Shown one piece after another: positions 8,202 to 15,820 of a stretch of 23,030 bases of DNA. The notes under the pieces were generated by a model that was not told where the DNA came from, did not search any database, and was given only the letters and a program-made list of their open reading frames with translations. The translations under genes were made by a program, and so were the position numbers. The stretch is from contig JALRFL010000146.1 in NCBI GenBank assembly GCA_023259875.1, positions 1-23,030 on the forward strand, read 5' to 3'. The stretch is from Alphaproteobacteria bacterium. GTDB taxonomy: Bacteria; Pseudomonadota; Alphaproteobacteria; Puniceispirillales; UBA1172. Numbering within the stretch: position 1 is the stretch's first letter; every line of letters begins with the position of its first letter.

Positions 8202-8651
8202 GTGACCGAAGATCGCCTTTATCATGAGCAAATGTTATCGCTGGCACGGCAGGTGCGTGAGCAACCCTTATTGGCAAATCCCACCCACAGTGCTGAGATG
8301 ACCAACCCCACCTGTGGGGATAAAGTGACAGTCATGTTAACTGTCCATCAGGATCAGATTGACGGGATATCAGCTCAAGTCAGAGGCTGTGCCATCTGTG
8401 AGGCATCAGCAGGAATTTTGTTGCAAATCGTCAATGATCATCCTGTCGGCAAGCCGCCAGTGGCTGTGCTTGAAGATATCGATCATGCCATCAATCAGTG
8501 GTTTTCATCCCCCTCTCATGACCCTGCGCCGTTTTCATCTTTGGCGGCGATGACCCCTGTCAAAACCAGCTACCGTAACCGTCAGAAATGCGCTACGCTG
8601 GTGTTTGAAGTCGCCCGTATGGCGGCAAAATCACCATATGTGCTTTCTTAG
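8202..8651 (+). CDS. SufU/IscU-like Fe-S cluster assembly protein
   Basis: 149 aa from the GTG at 8202, chosen because AAAGGAAA lies just upstream; a TTG at 8169 would add 11 residues with no ribosome site. The NifU N-terminal fold is shown by the three-cysteine pattern: NPTCGD (Cys38, Asp40), RGCAICEAS (Cys63) and RQKCATL (Cys130). IscU/SufU proteins use these ligands to assemble or transfer Fe-S clusters or sulfur, with zinc in SufU. The longer stretch between the second and third cysteines (about 67 residues) is closer to SufU than to IscU. An extra cysteine (Cys66) sits where Ser is common. No sufS/iscS partner lies in this window. It is followed at 74 bases by an unrecognised gene on the same strand. 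Confidence 0.85.
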   Translation: MTEDRLYHEQMLSLARQVREQPLLANPTHSAEMTNPTCGDKVTVMLTVHQDQIDGISAQVRGCAICEASAGILLQIVNDHPVGKPPVAVLEDIDHAINQWFSSPSHDPAPFSSLAAMTPVKTSYRNRQKCATLVFEVARMAAKSPYVLS

Positions 8652-8725
8652 GGGCGTTAGTCCACACAGATCACTTGCAGGATGCATCACATATCCTTTA
8701 GATTGCATCAGAAAGGTAACGCATC

Positions 8726-9229
8726 ATGGTTCGTCTTCATGTTCTTGATATTGACCCCATGCTGGCTGAAATAGCCCAAACTGCGTGTGATTATTTTCAC
8801 AATCGTCTGATCTCGCCGTCACATCAAGCCAGTCTTCAGGTGGATTTTGGATTGATCAACAACCCGACCCGACTTGATGCCTCTATCATGTTAGACTTGC
8901 CAGACGCAGATGCCCTGTCAGAGATGCAAAACCGCAAGCCGCAACCCCGGCAAGAATTTAAATTGATCATGACGCGCAAATCCCGACTTGAAGATACCAT
9001 TCTGGCTATCGCAAAACATTGGGTTCATATCGCATCGCTTAGCACCGGACGACTGATGCTGACTCGAAAAACCCCTAAGGTGGCGATTTGCGCGTGGTGG
9101 CTTGGGGAACATCTTGGCCCTATTAATGCCATCCCCACTGATTTGCGCCCATGGCGCAAAGATCAGGAAAAAATAGGCCCACAACTGGCTGATGAATATG
9201 CCAATCTGTTTATGGATGACTTGTCATGA
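8726..9229 (+). CDS. Unrecognised 167-aa protein, possibly a degenerate SprT-like peptidase fold
   Basis: I do not recognise this protein with confidence. It has no signal peptide and no membrane segment. It starts at ATG 8726 behind AGAAAGG and ends in an ATGA overlap with the next gene, so the two are translationally coupled. A faint resemblance to phage-type SprT-like peptidases is visible: LEDTILAIAKHWVHIASLSTG sits where those proteins have a helix with HExxH (usually HEMVHVKQ), and RPWRKDQE sits where they have a PWExEA segment. The metal-binding HE is replaced (KHWVH), so if related it is probably not a metallopeptidase. Trp-rich features (CAWWLG) occupy the equivalent of the central insert. 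The gene is real by coding character and coupling; function unknown. Confidence 0.75.
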   Translation: MVRLHVLDIDPMLAEIAQTACDYFHNRLISPSHQASLQVDFGLINNPTRLDASIMLDLPDADALSEMQNRKPQPRQEFKLIMTRKSRLEDTILAIAKHWVHIASLSTGRLMLTRKTPKVAICAWWLGEHLGPINAIPTDLRPWRKDQEKIGPQLADEYANLFMDDLS

Positions 9230-9696
9230 TGGATACAATCCGGTCTCAACTCATTCAATTTTTTGAACATCCTGATATCGCTTGGCTGTTGGCAAAGTCT
9301 CCCTTTATTCAAGACTTAGCGCTTCAGCAACCAATTGCGCTTACCGTGTTTGTAGGCGTGATCGTCTTGATGCTGATCTTGCTCATTTTCAGTAGCGGTA
9401 AAAATCGCAATACCAGTGACCAAATGCAAGGTCACTCACGGGTGATCAGCAAAACATTACAGCGCAAACTGGCGCGTCTTCGGCATAGCAAAATGCCCCT
9501 CTATTCTGTTGAGGTCACCGAAGATCACATGATCAGAAAACCAGAACCTGAGCCAGAAAAGCCACTGGATATGCCATCCCTAGATAGCCAGAGCCAACCG
9601 ATTGAAGGCAACAGCCTAGATATCACAACACAGCGGCTTAGCCCCGATGCTAAAGCCATGCTAGAAAAACTGCGCCAAGACGGGAAAGCAATTTAA
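9226..9696 (+). CDS. Small single-pass membrane protein of unknown function
   Basis: 156 aa. One strong transmembrane helix lies at about 36-56 (IALTVFVGVIVLMLILLIF). It is followed by a basic stretch (KNRN, KTLQRKLARLRHSK) and then an acidic, proline-rich linker (KPEPEPEKP) and a charged tail ending in LSPDAKAMLEKLRQDGKAI. The positive side after the helix suggests a cytoplasmic C-terminus. No known domain is recognised. The start overlaps the previous stop (ATGATGG at 9226), with a second Met at 9229 as an alternative, so it is translated together with the preceding unknown gene. Its stop codon overlaps that of the convergent TPR gene. Confidence 0.78.
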   Translation: MMDTIRSQLIQFFEHPDIAWLLAKSPFIQDLALQQPIALTVFVGVIVLMLILLIFSSGKNRNTSDQMQGHSRVISKTLQRKLARLRHSKMPLYSVEVTEDHMIRKPEPEPEKPLDMPSLDSQSQPIEGNSLDITTQRLSPDAKAMLEKLRQDGKAI

Positions 9697-10181
9697 TTGT
9701 TTGCCGCTTCCCATGCGCTAATCGCTTCGGTTAACTCGGTTTTTTCTTCACATCCCAAAAAGCATATTTTTTTCAGCTTTGCCAACATGGCCTTGGCGTC
9801 ATCGGGCTGGTTAAGGGTCAAATACAGTTCCCCTAGATATTCAAGCGCGCCTTTGTGTTTTGGGTCAATTTCAAGGGCTCTTTGATAATGCACCATGCTA
9901 TCCTCATAGCGTTCCAATTTTCTAGCGGAATAGCCCATGAGGTTATAAAGATCGGCATTCTTAGAATACTTCGCCTCTTGTTCAGCCAGCATCTGATAGG
10001 CGTCGGCAAATTGTCCTTTTTTGATAGCAGCCTCAGCGTTTGAGATAACCGCCGGCTTTGTTGGTGAAGGGCTAGAACTTCCTGATCCTGCGGCCATCAC
10101 CGAATGGCCACTACTGATCAACAGAAACGCCCCTGAAAACAAAACCGCTAGGCGAAAAATAAACCTATTCTTTTGTGTCAT
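9693..10181 (-). CDS. Secreted TPR-repeat protein
   Basis: 162 aa from ATG 10181, which has GGGAGAG upstream; a TTG further out (10199) would add six residues and spoil the signal peptide. Signal peptide: RLAVLFSGAFLLISS then VMA|AG, so periplasmic. After a Ser/Pro-rich spacer there are about three TPR units: around NAEAAIKKGQFADAYQML, ADLYNLMGYSARKLERYED, and HKGALEYLGELYLTLNQPD. Two cysteines near the C-terminus (ICFLGCEE) could form a disulfide. TPR proteins serve as binding scaffolds; no partner can be named. It lies 57 bases downstream of the CaiD-like gene on the same strand with no terminator visible between, so it may be read from the carnitine operon, though its function gives no reason for that. 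Confidence 0.85.
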   Translation of the reverse strand: MTQKNRFIFRLAVLFSGAFLLISSGHSVMAAGSGSSSPSPTKPAVISNAEAAIKKGQFADAYQMLAEQEAKYSKNADLYNLMGYSARKLERYEDSMVHYQRALEIDPKHKGALEYLGELYLTLNQPDDAKAMLAKLKKICFLGCEEKTELTEAISAWEAANN

Positions 10182-10238
10182 GACATCTCTCCCATCCAAG
10201 CACCTTTGCCTGATGAGATAGCCCTCAACAGGGAAAAA

Positions 10239-11021
10239 TCAACGCCCTTTCCAGACAGGGTCGCGCTTTTCCGCAAAGGCTTTTGCCCCTTCTAGGTTGT
10301 CTTCGCTGTCATAAAGCATATCCACCGTTGCCAATTGGCGTTTGGTGATCTGGTTCATAGCATCTTGAAACCTAAGGGCTTCGGCTTCACGCACCACCTC
10401 TTTGATGCTTGCAAAAACAAGCGGTGGGCCAGCGGCTAATGTTTCTGCCACCTGCCAGACATGATCCATCAGTTTATCAGCATCCAACACCTCATTCACC
10501 AAGCCATGATGCTTGGCTTCTTCAGCATCCATCCAGCGCCCCAAAAACAGCATTTCCATCGCGATATGATAGGGGATGCGCTTAGGCAGTTTTACCGTTG
10601 CCGCATCCGCCAATGTTCCTGCCTTAATTTCCGGAAGCGCAAAACGGCTTTCCTTGGTGCAATAAATCAAATCACAAGACAGCGCCAATTCAAATCCACC
10701 GCCAACCGTCATCCCCTCAACTGCGGCGATCACGGGTTTATTCATGCCGCGCAGTTCTTGAAGTCCACCAAACCCCCCGACACCGTAATCGCCATCTACC
10801 GCATCCCCGTCTGCCGCGGCTTTGAGGTCCCAACCGGCACAGAAAAACTTATCCCCTGCGGTGCTAACAATACCCACACGCGCATCTGGATTATCCCGAA
10901 ATGCCTTAAACACTTCTCCCATTTCACGGCTGGTCTTCAGATCAATCGCATTCGCTTTGGGGCGATCCAAAACAACATGAAAGACGCCATTACTAAGGCT
11001 GGTTTTCAGAACATCCGACAT
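10239..11021 (-). CDS. caiD: Carnitinyl-CoA dehydratase / crotonobetainyl-CoA hydratase (CaiD-like crotonase)
   Basis: 260 aa. It interconverts crotonobetainyl-CoA and carnitinyl-CoA. The match to my memory of E. coli CaiD is essentially ungapped over the first 131 residues: DRPKANAID, EMGEVF, the block KFFCAGWDLKAAA, and GGGFELAL, and the C-terminus ends in the same AEKRDPVWKGR. Both crotonase acid/base glutamates are present, Glu111 and Glu131. The following loop is odd: where CaiD has GIVPDSGGVLRLP, this has GTLADAATVKLP, losing the glycines that normally lie near the CoA pocket. Start is ATG 11021 behind AAAGGAGAAACCC, a strong ribosome site. It is last of the five-gene carnitine set, 28 bases after the acyl-CoA ligase gene. 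A hydratase for a different betaine-like acyl-CoA is possible. Confidence 0.87.
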   Translation of the reverse strand: MSDVLKTSLSNGVFHVVLDRPKANAIDLKTSREMGEVFKAFRDNPDARVGIVSTAGDKFFCAGWDLKAAADGDAVDGDYGVGGFGGLQELRGMNKPVIAAVEGMTVGGGFELALSCDLIYCTKESRFALPEIKAGTLADAATVKLPKRIPYHIAMEMLFLGRWMDAEEAKHHGLVNEVLDADKLMDHVWQVAETLAAGPPLVFASIKEVVREAEALRFQDAMNQITKRQLATVDMLYDSEDNLEGAKAFAEKRDPVWKGR

Positions 11022-11049
11022 GGGTTTCTCCTTTATTTCCTCTGTGTTG

Positions 11050-13119
11050 TTATGGGTTGACGCGGATCAACACATCAACCGCGACCACACCTTTGCCTTC
11101 AGGTCTGATCATAAGGGGATTGATCTCAAGGTCTTCAAGTTTATCCTGACAGTCAAGGGCAATATCCTGAACGGAAAGAATAGCCGCAACCGCGGCTTTG
11201 AGATCGCCTTTGGCTTTACCGCGCCAACCCCCGATCAACGCCCCGGCTTTGAGTTGGGTTATCGTCTTTTCAATTTCCTCAGCCGGACTTGGCATGATCA
11301 GCGTGATGGTATCGCGTAACAATTCCGCCATCACACCCCCTGTCCCCAGCATAAGATAAAGCCCCACAACCGGATCACGGCTAATCCCTATGATCACTTC
11401 TGCCACGCTATCGGTAATCATATCTTCAACCAGCACTTGAGGACTAATTTGGGACAAGTGGCGATAGGCTTCAGCCACCTGATCTTTGCCTTTTATGCCT
11501 AGCCGAACGGCGTCTGCCTCGGTCTTATGGCTTAATTCGGCAGAAACCGCCTTCATTACCACCAACCGGTCTGATGCTAATGCTATTGCCTCATCTTGGC
11601 TTTCGGCGATGCCGCCATGAGGTATCGTGATGCCGTGTTGCGCTAACAGGGTTTTGCCTTCGTGTTCGTTTTTATTTATGATTTGGCTTTGGCCTAAAGA
11701 CATTCGCGCCGCTAATCCAGAAAGGGTGACGGCCCTTGACGGCTGAGACGCTTGATGCGCCGCCTTAATGGCGGCAATGGTATGATCAAAACCGCGCATG
11801 GCTGGAATGTCGCGCTCCATCAGCCAATTTGCCCATTGTTCAGGCAAGCCATCTGCCATGCTCGCCAGAACCATGGCTTTTGCACCTGTGGTCTGACTTC
11901 CTGCCAACAGCGCATCCAGTGCTGTTTTCCACGCATCAGCGCGACCCAATTCTAATTTTGGAAAGTCAATAATCAGCGCGGTGATGCCCATACCTGCCTG
12001 CATCGCGGCGGTAAAACTGGCTTCTAATCTTGGCCCATCACCCCAGTCAAAGGTATGATAGTCAAACGGATTGCTGACCGTGACCAAAGGATTGACCGTG
12101 GCTTCTATTCGCGCCGCCGCCTCTGGTGATAATGGCGGCATCGGCACGTTGCCGCGTTCGGCCGCATCGGCAATCAATGACGCCTCGCCCCCCGAACAGG
12201 ACATCGTCAACAGCGAAGGATCATCAAGCTGACCATAACAATGCAGCAAGGTTAGACCACCCATTAAGGCATCAATGGAATCCACTTCCCCAACACCAAG
12301 GGCATCAAAAAAGGCGCGTGATGCCGCCATGCCGCCTGCAAGTGATGCGGTATGCGATACGGTCATATGTTGTGCCGCCTCGCTTAGCCCTGCCTTTAAG
12401 GCTAAGACGCCTTTACCATGTTGCTTGGCTTCATGCACCGCGGCGGCAAAGGCGTTGGCATCATTAATGCCTTCAATATGCAGGCCAATTCCTGTGACAC
12501 GCTCATCTGCCGCAACTACCCGGATCAAATCTGCCATGCCGATCATGGCCTGATTGCCCAAGGTGAGAATATAGGCAATCGGCAATCCGCCTCTCTGCAT
12601 GGTAAGGTTTATCGCTAAGTTTGAGGACTGGGTGATGATAGCCACCCCCCGTTCCACTGGCTTACCCCCATGAACATCTGGCCATAATAACGCCCCATCA
12701 AGATAATTGATCATGCCATAGCAGTTTGGGCCAAGAATAGGCATATCCCCTGCCGCCGCGACCAACTGATCTTGAAACGCTTTACCGTCTTCGACTTCGG
12801 CAAATCCTGATGCAAAGGTAACGACACCGCCTGCGCCCATGGCAGATAATTGGCCAACCATATCAATACTGGTTTTGCGATTTACCCCTAGAAACACCGC
12901 ATCAGGGGGCGCAGGTAAAGCGGCCAAATCTGGATAGGCTTTATGCCCAGCTACCATATCTTTATGGGGATGAACGGGCCAAATTTCGCCAGCAAAACCA
13001 ATCTCGCTACAACTCAAGACCACGGCTTCGGCCCATTTACCGCCAATCACTGCGATGGTTGACGGGCGCAAAAGCCGCGTCAATGATGCCGAATAATCCA
13101 AAGGATCACGCCACGACAT
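11050..13119 (-). CDS. ADP-forming acyl-CoA synthetase (fused alpha-beta), probable gamma-butyrobetaine/crotonobetaine/carnitine CoA ligase
   Basis: 689 aa. NDP-forming acyl-CoA synthetase with the fused layout: CoA-binding Rossmann domain (1-135, PILGPNCYG), ligase flavodoxin-like domains (about 155-290 and 300-460), and an ATP-grasp domain (about 480-689, ending LEDLEINPLMI). His256 in VSHTASLAGG matches the phosphorylated His of the ACD alpha subunit. His531 in SAELSHKTEADAVRL matches the second phosphohistidine of the beta subunit. Reaction: acid + CoA + ATP to acyl-CoA + ADP + Pi. Its start shares one base with the stop of the acyl-CoA dehydrogenase (TAATG), so it is coupled. In this operon the acid is most likely gamma-butyrobetaine, crotonobetaine or carnitine, in the role that CaiC or CaiB fills in E. 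coli; this is inference from neighbours. Confidence 0.88.
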   Translation of the reverse strand: MSWRDPLDYSASLTRLLRPSTIAVIGGKWAEAVVLSCSEIGFAGEIWPVHPHKDMVAGHKAYPDLAALPAPPDAVFLGVNRKTSIDMVGQLSAMGAGGVVTFASGFAEVEDGKAFQDQLVAAAGDMPILGPNCYGMINYLDGALLWPDVHGGKPVERGVAIITQSSNLAINLTMQRGGLPIAYILTLGNQAMIGMADLIRVVAADERVTGIGLHIEGINDANAFAAAVHEAKQHGKGVLALKAGLSEAAQHMTVSHTASLAGGMAASRAFFDALGVGEVDSIDALMGGLTLLHCYGQLDDPSLLTMSCSGGEASLIADAAERGNVPMPPLSPEAAARIEATVNPLVTVSNPFDYHTFDWGDGPRLEASFTAAMQAGMGITALIIDFPKLELGRADAWKTALDALLAGSQTTGAKAMVLASMADGLPEQWANWLMERDIPAMRGFDHTIAAIKAAHQASQPSRAVTLSGLAARMSLGQSQIINKNEHEGKTLLAQHGITIPHGGIAESQDEAIALASDRLVVMKAVSAELSHKTEADAVRLGIKGKDQVAEAYRHLSQISPQVLVEDMITDSVAEVIIGISRDPVVGLYLMLGTGGVMAELLRDTITLIMPSPAEEIEKTITQLKAGALIGGWRGKAKGDLKAAVAAILSVQDIALDCQDKLEDLEINPLMIRPEGKGVVAVDVLIRVNP

Positions 13120-14279
13120 TAGCCACCTATCCGCCGAAGCAGATCACGGCTGATAATATGCCGCTGGATTTCAGAGGTTCCATCCCAAATGCGCTCAACC
13201 CTCGCATCACGCCAAAAGCGTTCTAAAGGCAGATCATTCATTAAACCCATGCCGCCATGAATCTGTATGGCTTCATCGGTTACTCTCGCCAACATTTCAG
13301 ACGCATAAACCTTGGCTGAGGCGATTTCCCGATTGGCCTCAAGCCCTTCATCCAATCGCCACGCGGAGGCCAGCGTCAACCAGTCCGCGGCATCAATTTC
13401 GGTGATCATATCCGCCAGCTTAAAGCTAACCCCCTGAAACTTTCCAATCTGTTGACCAAATTGTTTACGATCAACCGCATATTGCAATGCCATATCAAAT
13501 ACCCGTCTGGCGCGACCAACGGACATGGTGGCAACCGTGATACGCGTGGCGTATAGCCAAGTATTCATGACTTCAAAACCGCCATCTACCTCGCCCAGCA
13601 CTTGGCTTTCCGGCAGGCGGCAGTCATCAAAAGTCAGGATCATATTATCATAGCCGCGATGCGATACTGATTTATAACCGGGTTTGATTTCAAACCCGGG
13701 ATGCCCACGATCCACCAGAAAACAGGTAATCCGCTTTTTGGGGCCTTTGGGGGTATCGTCTTCACCTGTGGCGATAAAGACAATGACAAAATCAGCATGT
13801 GCCGCGCCAGAAATAAAATGCTTTGTGCCATTAATGATCCAGTCGCTACCGTCTTTTTTGGCATAGGTTTTCATGCCGCGCACATCTGATCCGGCATCAG
13901 GTTCTGTCATGGCCAAGGCGTCCATCCTCTCGCCTTTAACTGCCGGATAAAGATAGCGTTCTTTTTGCTCACCCTCACAGGCCATTAAGATATTTTGTGG
14001 CCGCCCCCAAAAATGGGTCAAGGCCATCGACCCTCGCCCAAGCTCGCGTTCAAGCAAGGCAAACTCCAGATGATTTAGACCGCCACCGCCAACTTCTTCG
14101 GGAAAGTTTGGCGCATAAAAGCCCATTTCCAGAACTTTAGACTTAATGTCTTCGGCAATTTCGGTAGGTACATAGCCCAACTCTTCCACACGCGCTTCAT
14201 GAGGATAAATCTCTTTTTCAACAAATCCTCTGACCGTATCCACGATCATATTTTGCTCTTCGGTCAGTCCAAAACGCAT
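13119..14279 (-). CDS. Acyl-CoA dehydrogenase, probable gamma-butyrobetainyl-CoA dehydrogenase (CaiA-like role)
   Basis: 386 aa, full length. Family signatures: ALAMTEPDAGSDVRGMKTYA (FAD/substrate), the block DRKQFGQQIGKFQGVSFKLADM, IHGGMGLMNDLPLERFWRD, and the C-terminal SEIQRHIISRDLL. It would form the double bond of crotonobetainyl-CoA from gamma-butyrobetainyl-CoA, passing electrons to ETF. The usual catalytic Glu in the motif EGTSEIQ is Asp366 here (IWDGTSEIQ; codon GAT at 13182-13184). The alternative base of isovaleryl-type enzymes, in helix G, is also missing (LYATRITVA). E. coli CaiA also departs from the consensus here. Start ATG 14279 follows AGGAGAGAACCT. It lies 52 bases after the carnitine dehydrogenase gene and overlaps the ligase gene. 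Family firm, substrate inferred. Confidence 0.9.
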   Translation of the reverse strand: MRFGLTEEQNMIVDTVRGFVEKEIYPHEARVEELGYVPTEIAEDIKSKVLEMGFYAPNFPEEVGGGGLNHLEFALLERELGRGSMALTHFWGRPQNILMACEGEQKERYLYPAVKGERMDALAMTEPDAGSDVRGMKTYAKKDGSDWIINGTKHFISGAAHADFVIVFIATGEDDTPKGPKKRITCFLVDRGHPGFEIKPGYKSVSHRGYDNMILTFDDCRLPESQVLGEVDGGFEVMNTWLYATRITVATMSVGRARRVFDMALQYAVDRKQFGQQIGKFQGVSFKLADMITEIDAADWLTLASAWRLDEGLEANREIASAKVYASEMLARVTDEAIQIHGGMGLMNDLPLERFWRDARVERIWDGTSEIQRHIISRDLLRRIGG

Positions 14280-14297
14280 AGGTTCTCTCCTGCTAAG

Positions 14298-14332
14298 GTG
14301 CTCACTATCTTTAGGTCTATAATGTGCTCACT
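14298..14332. repeat. 9-bp direct repeat in the gap between carnitine dehydrogenase and acyl-CoA dehydrogenase genes
   Basis: GTGCTCACT occurs at 14298-14306 and again at 14324-14332, 26 bases apart (AGTGAGCAC in the mRNA). The second copy touches the dehydrogenase stop codon. It could be a small duplication at the gene junction or a site for a protein or RNA; nothing else supports a function. Confidence 0.4.
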
Positions 14333-15810
14333 TATTTTCGTTTCATTCCTATGGCTGATCCTACTGCCTCAGGCATGGCAAGACCATCCTGTGCCTTTGC
14401 AATAGTGTCAAACCCTGCTGAAATCTGTTCTGGCATGGGACACGCTCTGCCTGCTTTCATATCAACATGAAGCAACATATGTTCCCCTGATGCTAGCAAG
14501 CGGTTATCCGCACCGCCATACATCTCATGGAACAGATGCAATTTTTTCGCGTCATGATTGATCAAACGGGTTTCCACATGAATTGGCTCACCGATTGCGA
14601 TCTCATCAATATGACGGATATGGGTTTCCACGGTGTAAAAGGAAAATCCCTCTTTCACATAGGCTGGCCCTGCGCCGCAACCAAACAGCACCTTATCAGT
14701 TGCCATGCTAAAGACCTCAAGATAACGGAACTCGGTCATATGGTTGTTGTAATCTGCCCAATCCTCATGGACATGGCCTTGCCAAGTGATAAGGGGATTG
14801 GCATCAAGCGCCATGCTGTCTTCAGTTGCCGGCGCCATATCAGCCGGATTTTTAAGCGCTGTTCCAGCCCCCCATTGGTTACGGCGCAACACTTTGAGGA
14901 AATCGACAAGGTTATTGTCGCGCTTGGTTTCCAGCTCTTTAACGCTAAGACCTGCGACATGATCGTCACTTTGGCTGACAATTTTATCGACCAGCTCTTC
15001 TGTCCATTCTGGTACATCCATCAGCTTGGTCCATGGCCATTTCAGGGACGGTTCAAACTGTTCCAGAAAGTGCCTGAAACCACCATCTCCTCCGCCAAGG
15101 CGGTAAGTCATAAATTGCCCCATCTGGGCATAACGCATCCCTAGACCATAGCGCACGATATCATCAATCTCGCCGGCAGTGGCAATGCCTTCATCCACAA
15201 GCCAAAGCGATTCTCGCCACATCGCTTCAAGCAGACGATCACCAACAAATGCGTCAATTTCCTTTTTGATATGGACGGGTTTCATGCCTATGGCGGCATA
15301 AATATCCATGGCGGTTGCAATCGCCTCAGCAGAGGTTTTCTCACCTCCGACAATTTCAACAACAGGCAATAGATAAACCGGATTATAGGGATGCGCGACC
15401 ATCATCCGGTCGGCATTTGGCATATCTCTTTGAATATCACTAGGCAAAAGCCCAGAGGTGGATGAGCCGATAATCGCATGATCTGCCAAGGCTTCACCAA
15501 TTTCCTGATGAATAGTTTTCTTTAACTCAATGCGTTCTGGCACCGATTCTTGGACTAAATCGGCGCCTTCAACAGCCTCACCAATGGTGTTGGCATAACG
15601 CACCTGCCCCCTTGCCCCTGTGGTTTGCCCCGGCCATAACCGCAACATCGCGGCCTCATTTCGGGCGATCACATCATTAACATAATCTGCCGCCTTGGGA
15701 TGCGGATCAAAGACCGTCACATCACAGCCTGCGGTCATCAGCCTGGCAACCCAACCGCCACCAATAACACCACCGCCAATGACAGCGGCCTTGCTTATTC
15801 CTTTTGCCAC
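14332..15810 (-). CDS. lcdH: L-carnitine 3-dehydrogenase fused to betainyl-CoA thioesterase
   Basis: 492 aa, two domains. Residues 1-320 are a 3-hydroxyacyl-CoA-dehydrogenase-type NAD enzyme: Rossmann AVIGGGVIGGGWVARLM (9-25), ES at 89-90, SSTSG (116-120) and the catalytic-type His140 in MVAHPYNPVYLLPVVEIVGG; this is the carnitine dehydrogenase pattern (carnitine + NAD to 3-dehydrocarnitine). Residues about 340-460 are a hot-dog thioesterase with WADYNNHMTEFRYLEVFS (Asp353, Asn355, His357), of the acyl-CoA thioesterase type. In carnitine degraders this fused or adjacent thioesterase hydrolyses betainyl-CoA to glycine betaine. The start is a GTG at 15810 with AGAGGTG six bases upstream. It follows the BKACE gene at 10 bases, the enzyme that acts between its two activities. 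Confidence 0.92.
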   Translation of the reverse strand: MAKGISKAAVIGGGVIGGGWVARLMTAGCDVTVFDPHPKAADYVNDVIARNEAAMLRLWPGQTTGARGQVRYANTIGEAVEGADLVQESVPERIELKKTIHQEIGEALADHAIIGSSTSGLLPSDIQRDMPNADRMMVAHPYNPVYLLPVVEIVGGEKTSAEAIATAMDIYAAIGMKPVHIKKEIDAFVGDRLLEAMWRESLWLVDEGIATAGEIDDIVRYGLGMRYAQMGQFMTYRLGGGDGGFRHFLEQFEPSLKWPWTKLMDVPEWTEELVDKIVSQSDDHVAGLSVKELETKRDNNLVDFLKVLRRNQWGAGTALKNPADMAPATEDSMALDANPLITWQGHVHEDWADYNNHMTEFRYLEVFSMATDKVLFGCGAGPAYVKEGFSFYTVETHIRHIDEIAIGEPIHVETRLINHDAKKLHLFHEMYGGADNRLLASGEHMLLHVDMKAGRACPMPEQISAGFDTIAKAQDGLAMPEAVGSAIGMKRK

Positions 15811-15820
15811 GGAAACACCT

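Noticed and set aside
8684..8726. GCATCA occurring three times before the 8726 gene, considered as an iteron or operator
   Set aside because: Six bases with uneven spacing (21 and 16 bases); no flanking conservation, and the last copy overlaps the start codon.
10461..11060. 199-codon plus-strand frame opposite the CaiD-like gene
   Set aside because: Antisense shadow; the minus strand matches CaiD almost residue by residue.
12126..12467. Arg/Pro/His-rich plus-strand frame
   Set aside because: Composition is that of an antisense frame over the acyl-CoA ligase gene; no ribosome site or domain.
10239..14279. Reading the ligase, dehydrogenase and hydratase as a DMSP demethylation set (DmdB, DmdC, DmdD)
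   Set aside because: The hydratase is far closer to CaiD, the ligase is ADP-forming and not AMP-forming, and the neighbours are carnitine enzymes.
14527..15144. Long open frame on the plus strand opposite the carnitine dehydrogenase gene
   Set aside because: Lies wholly opposite a gene with clear family motifs, has no recognisable domain, and is rich in residues typical of antisense frames.
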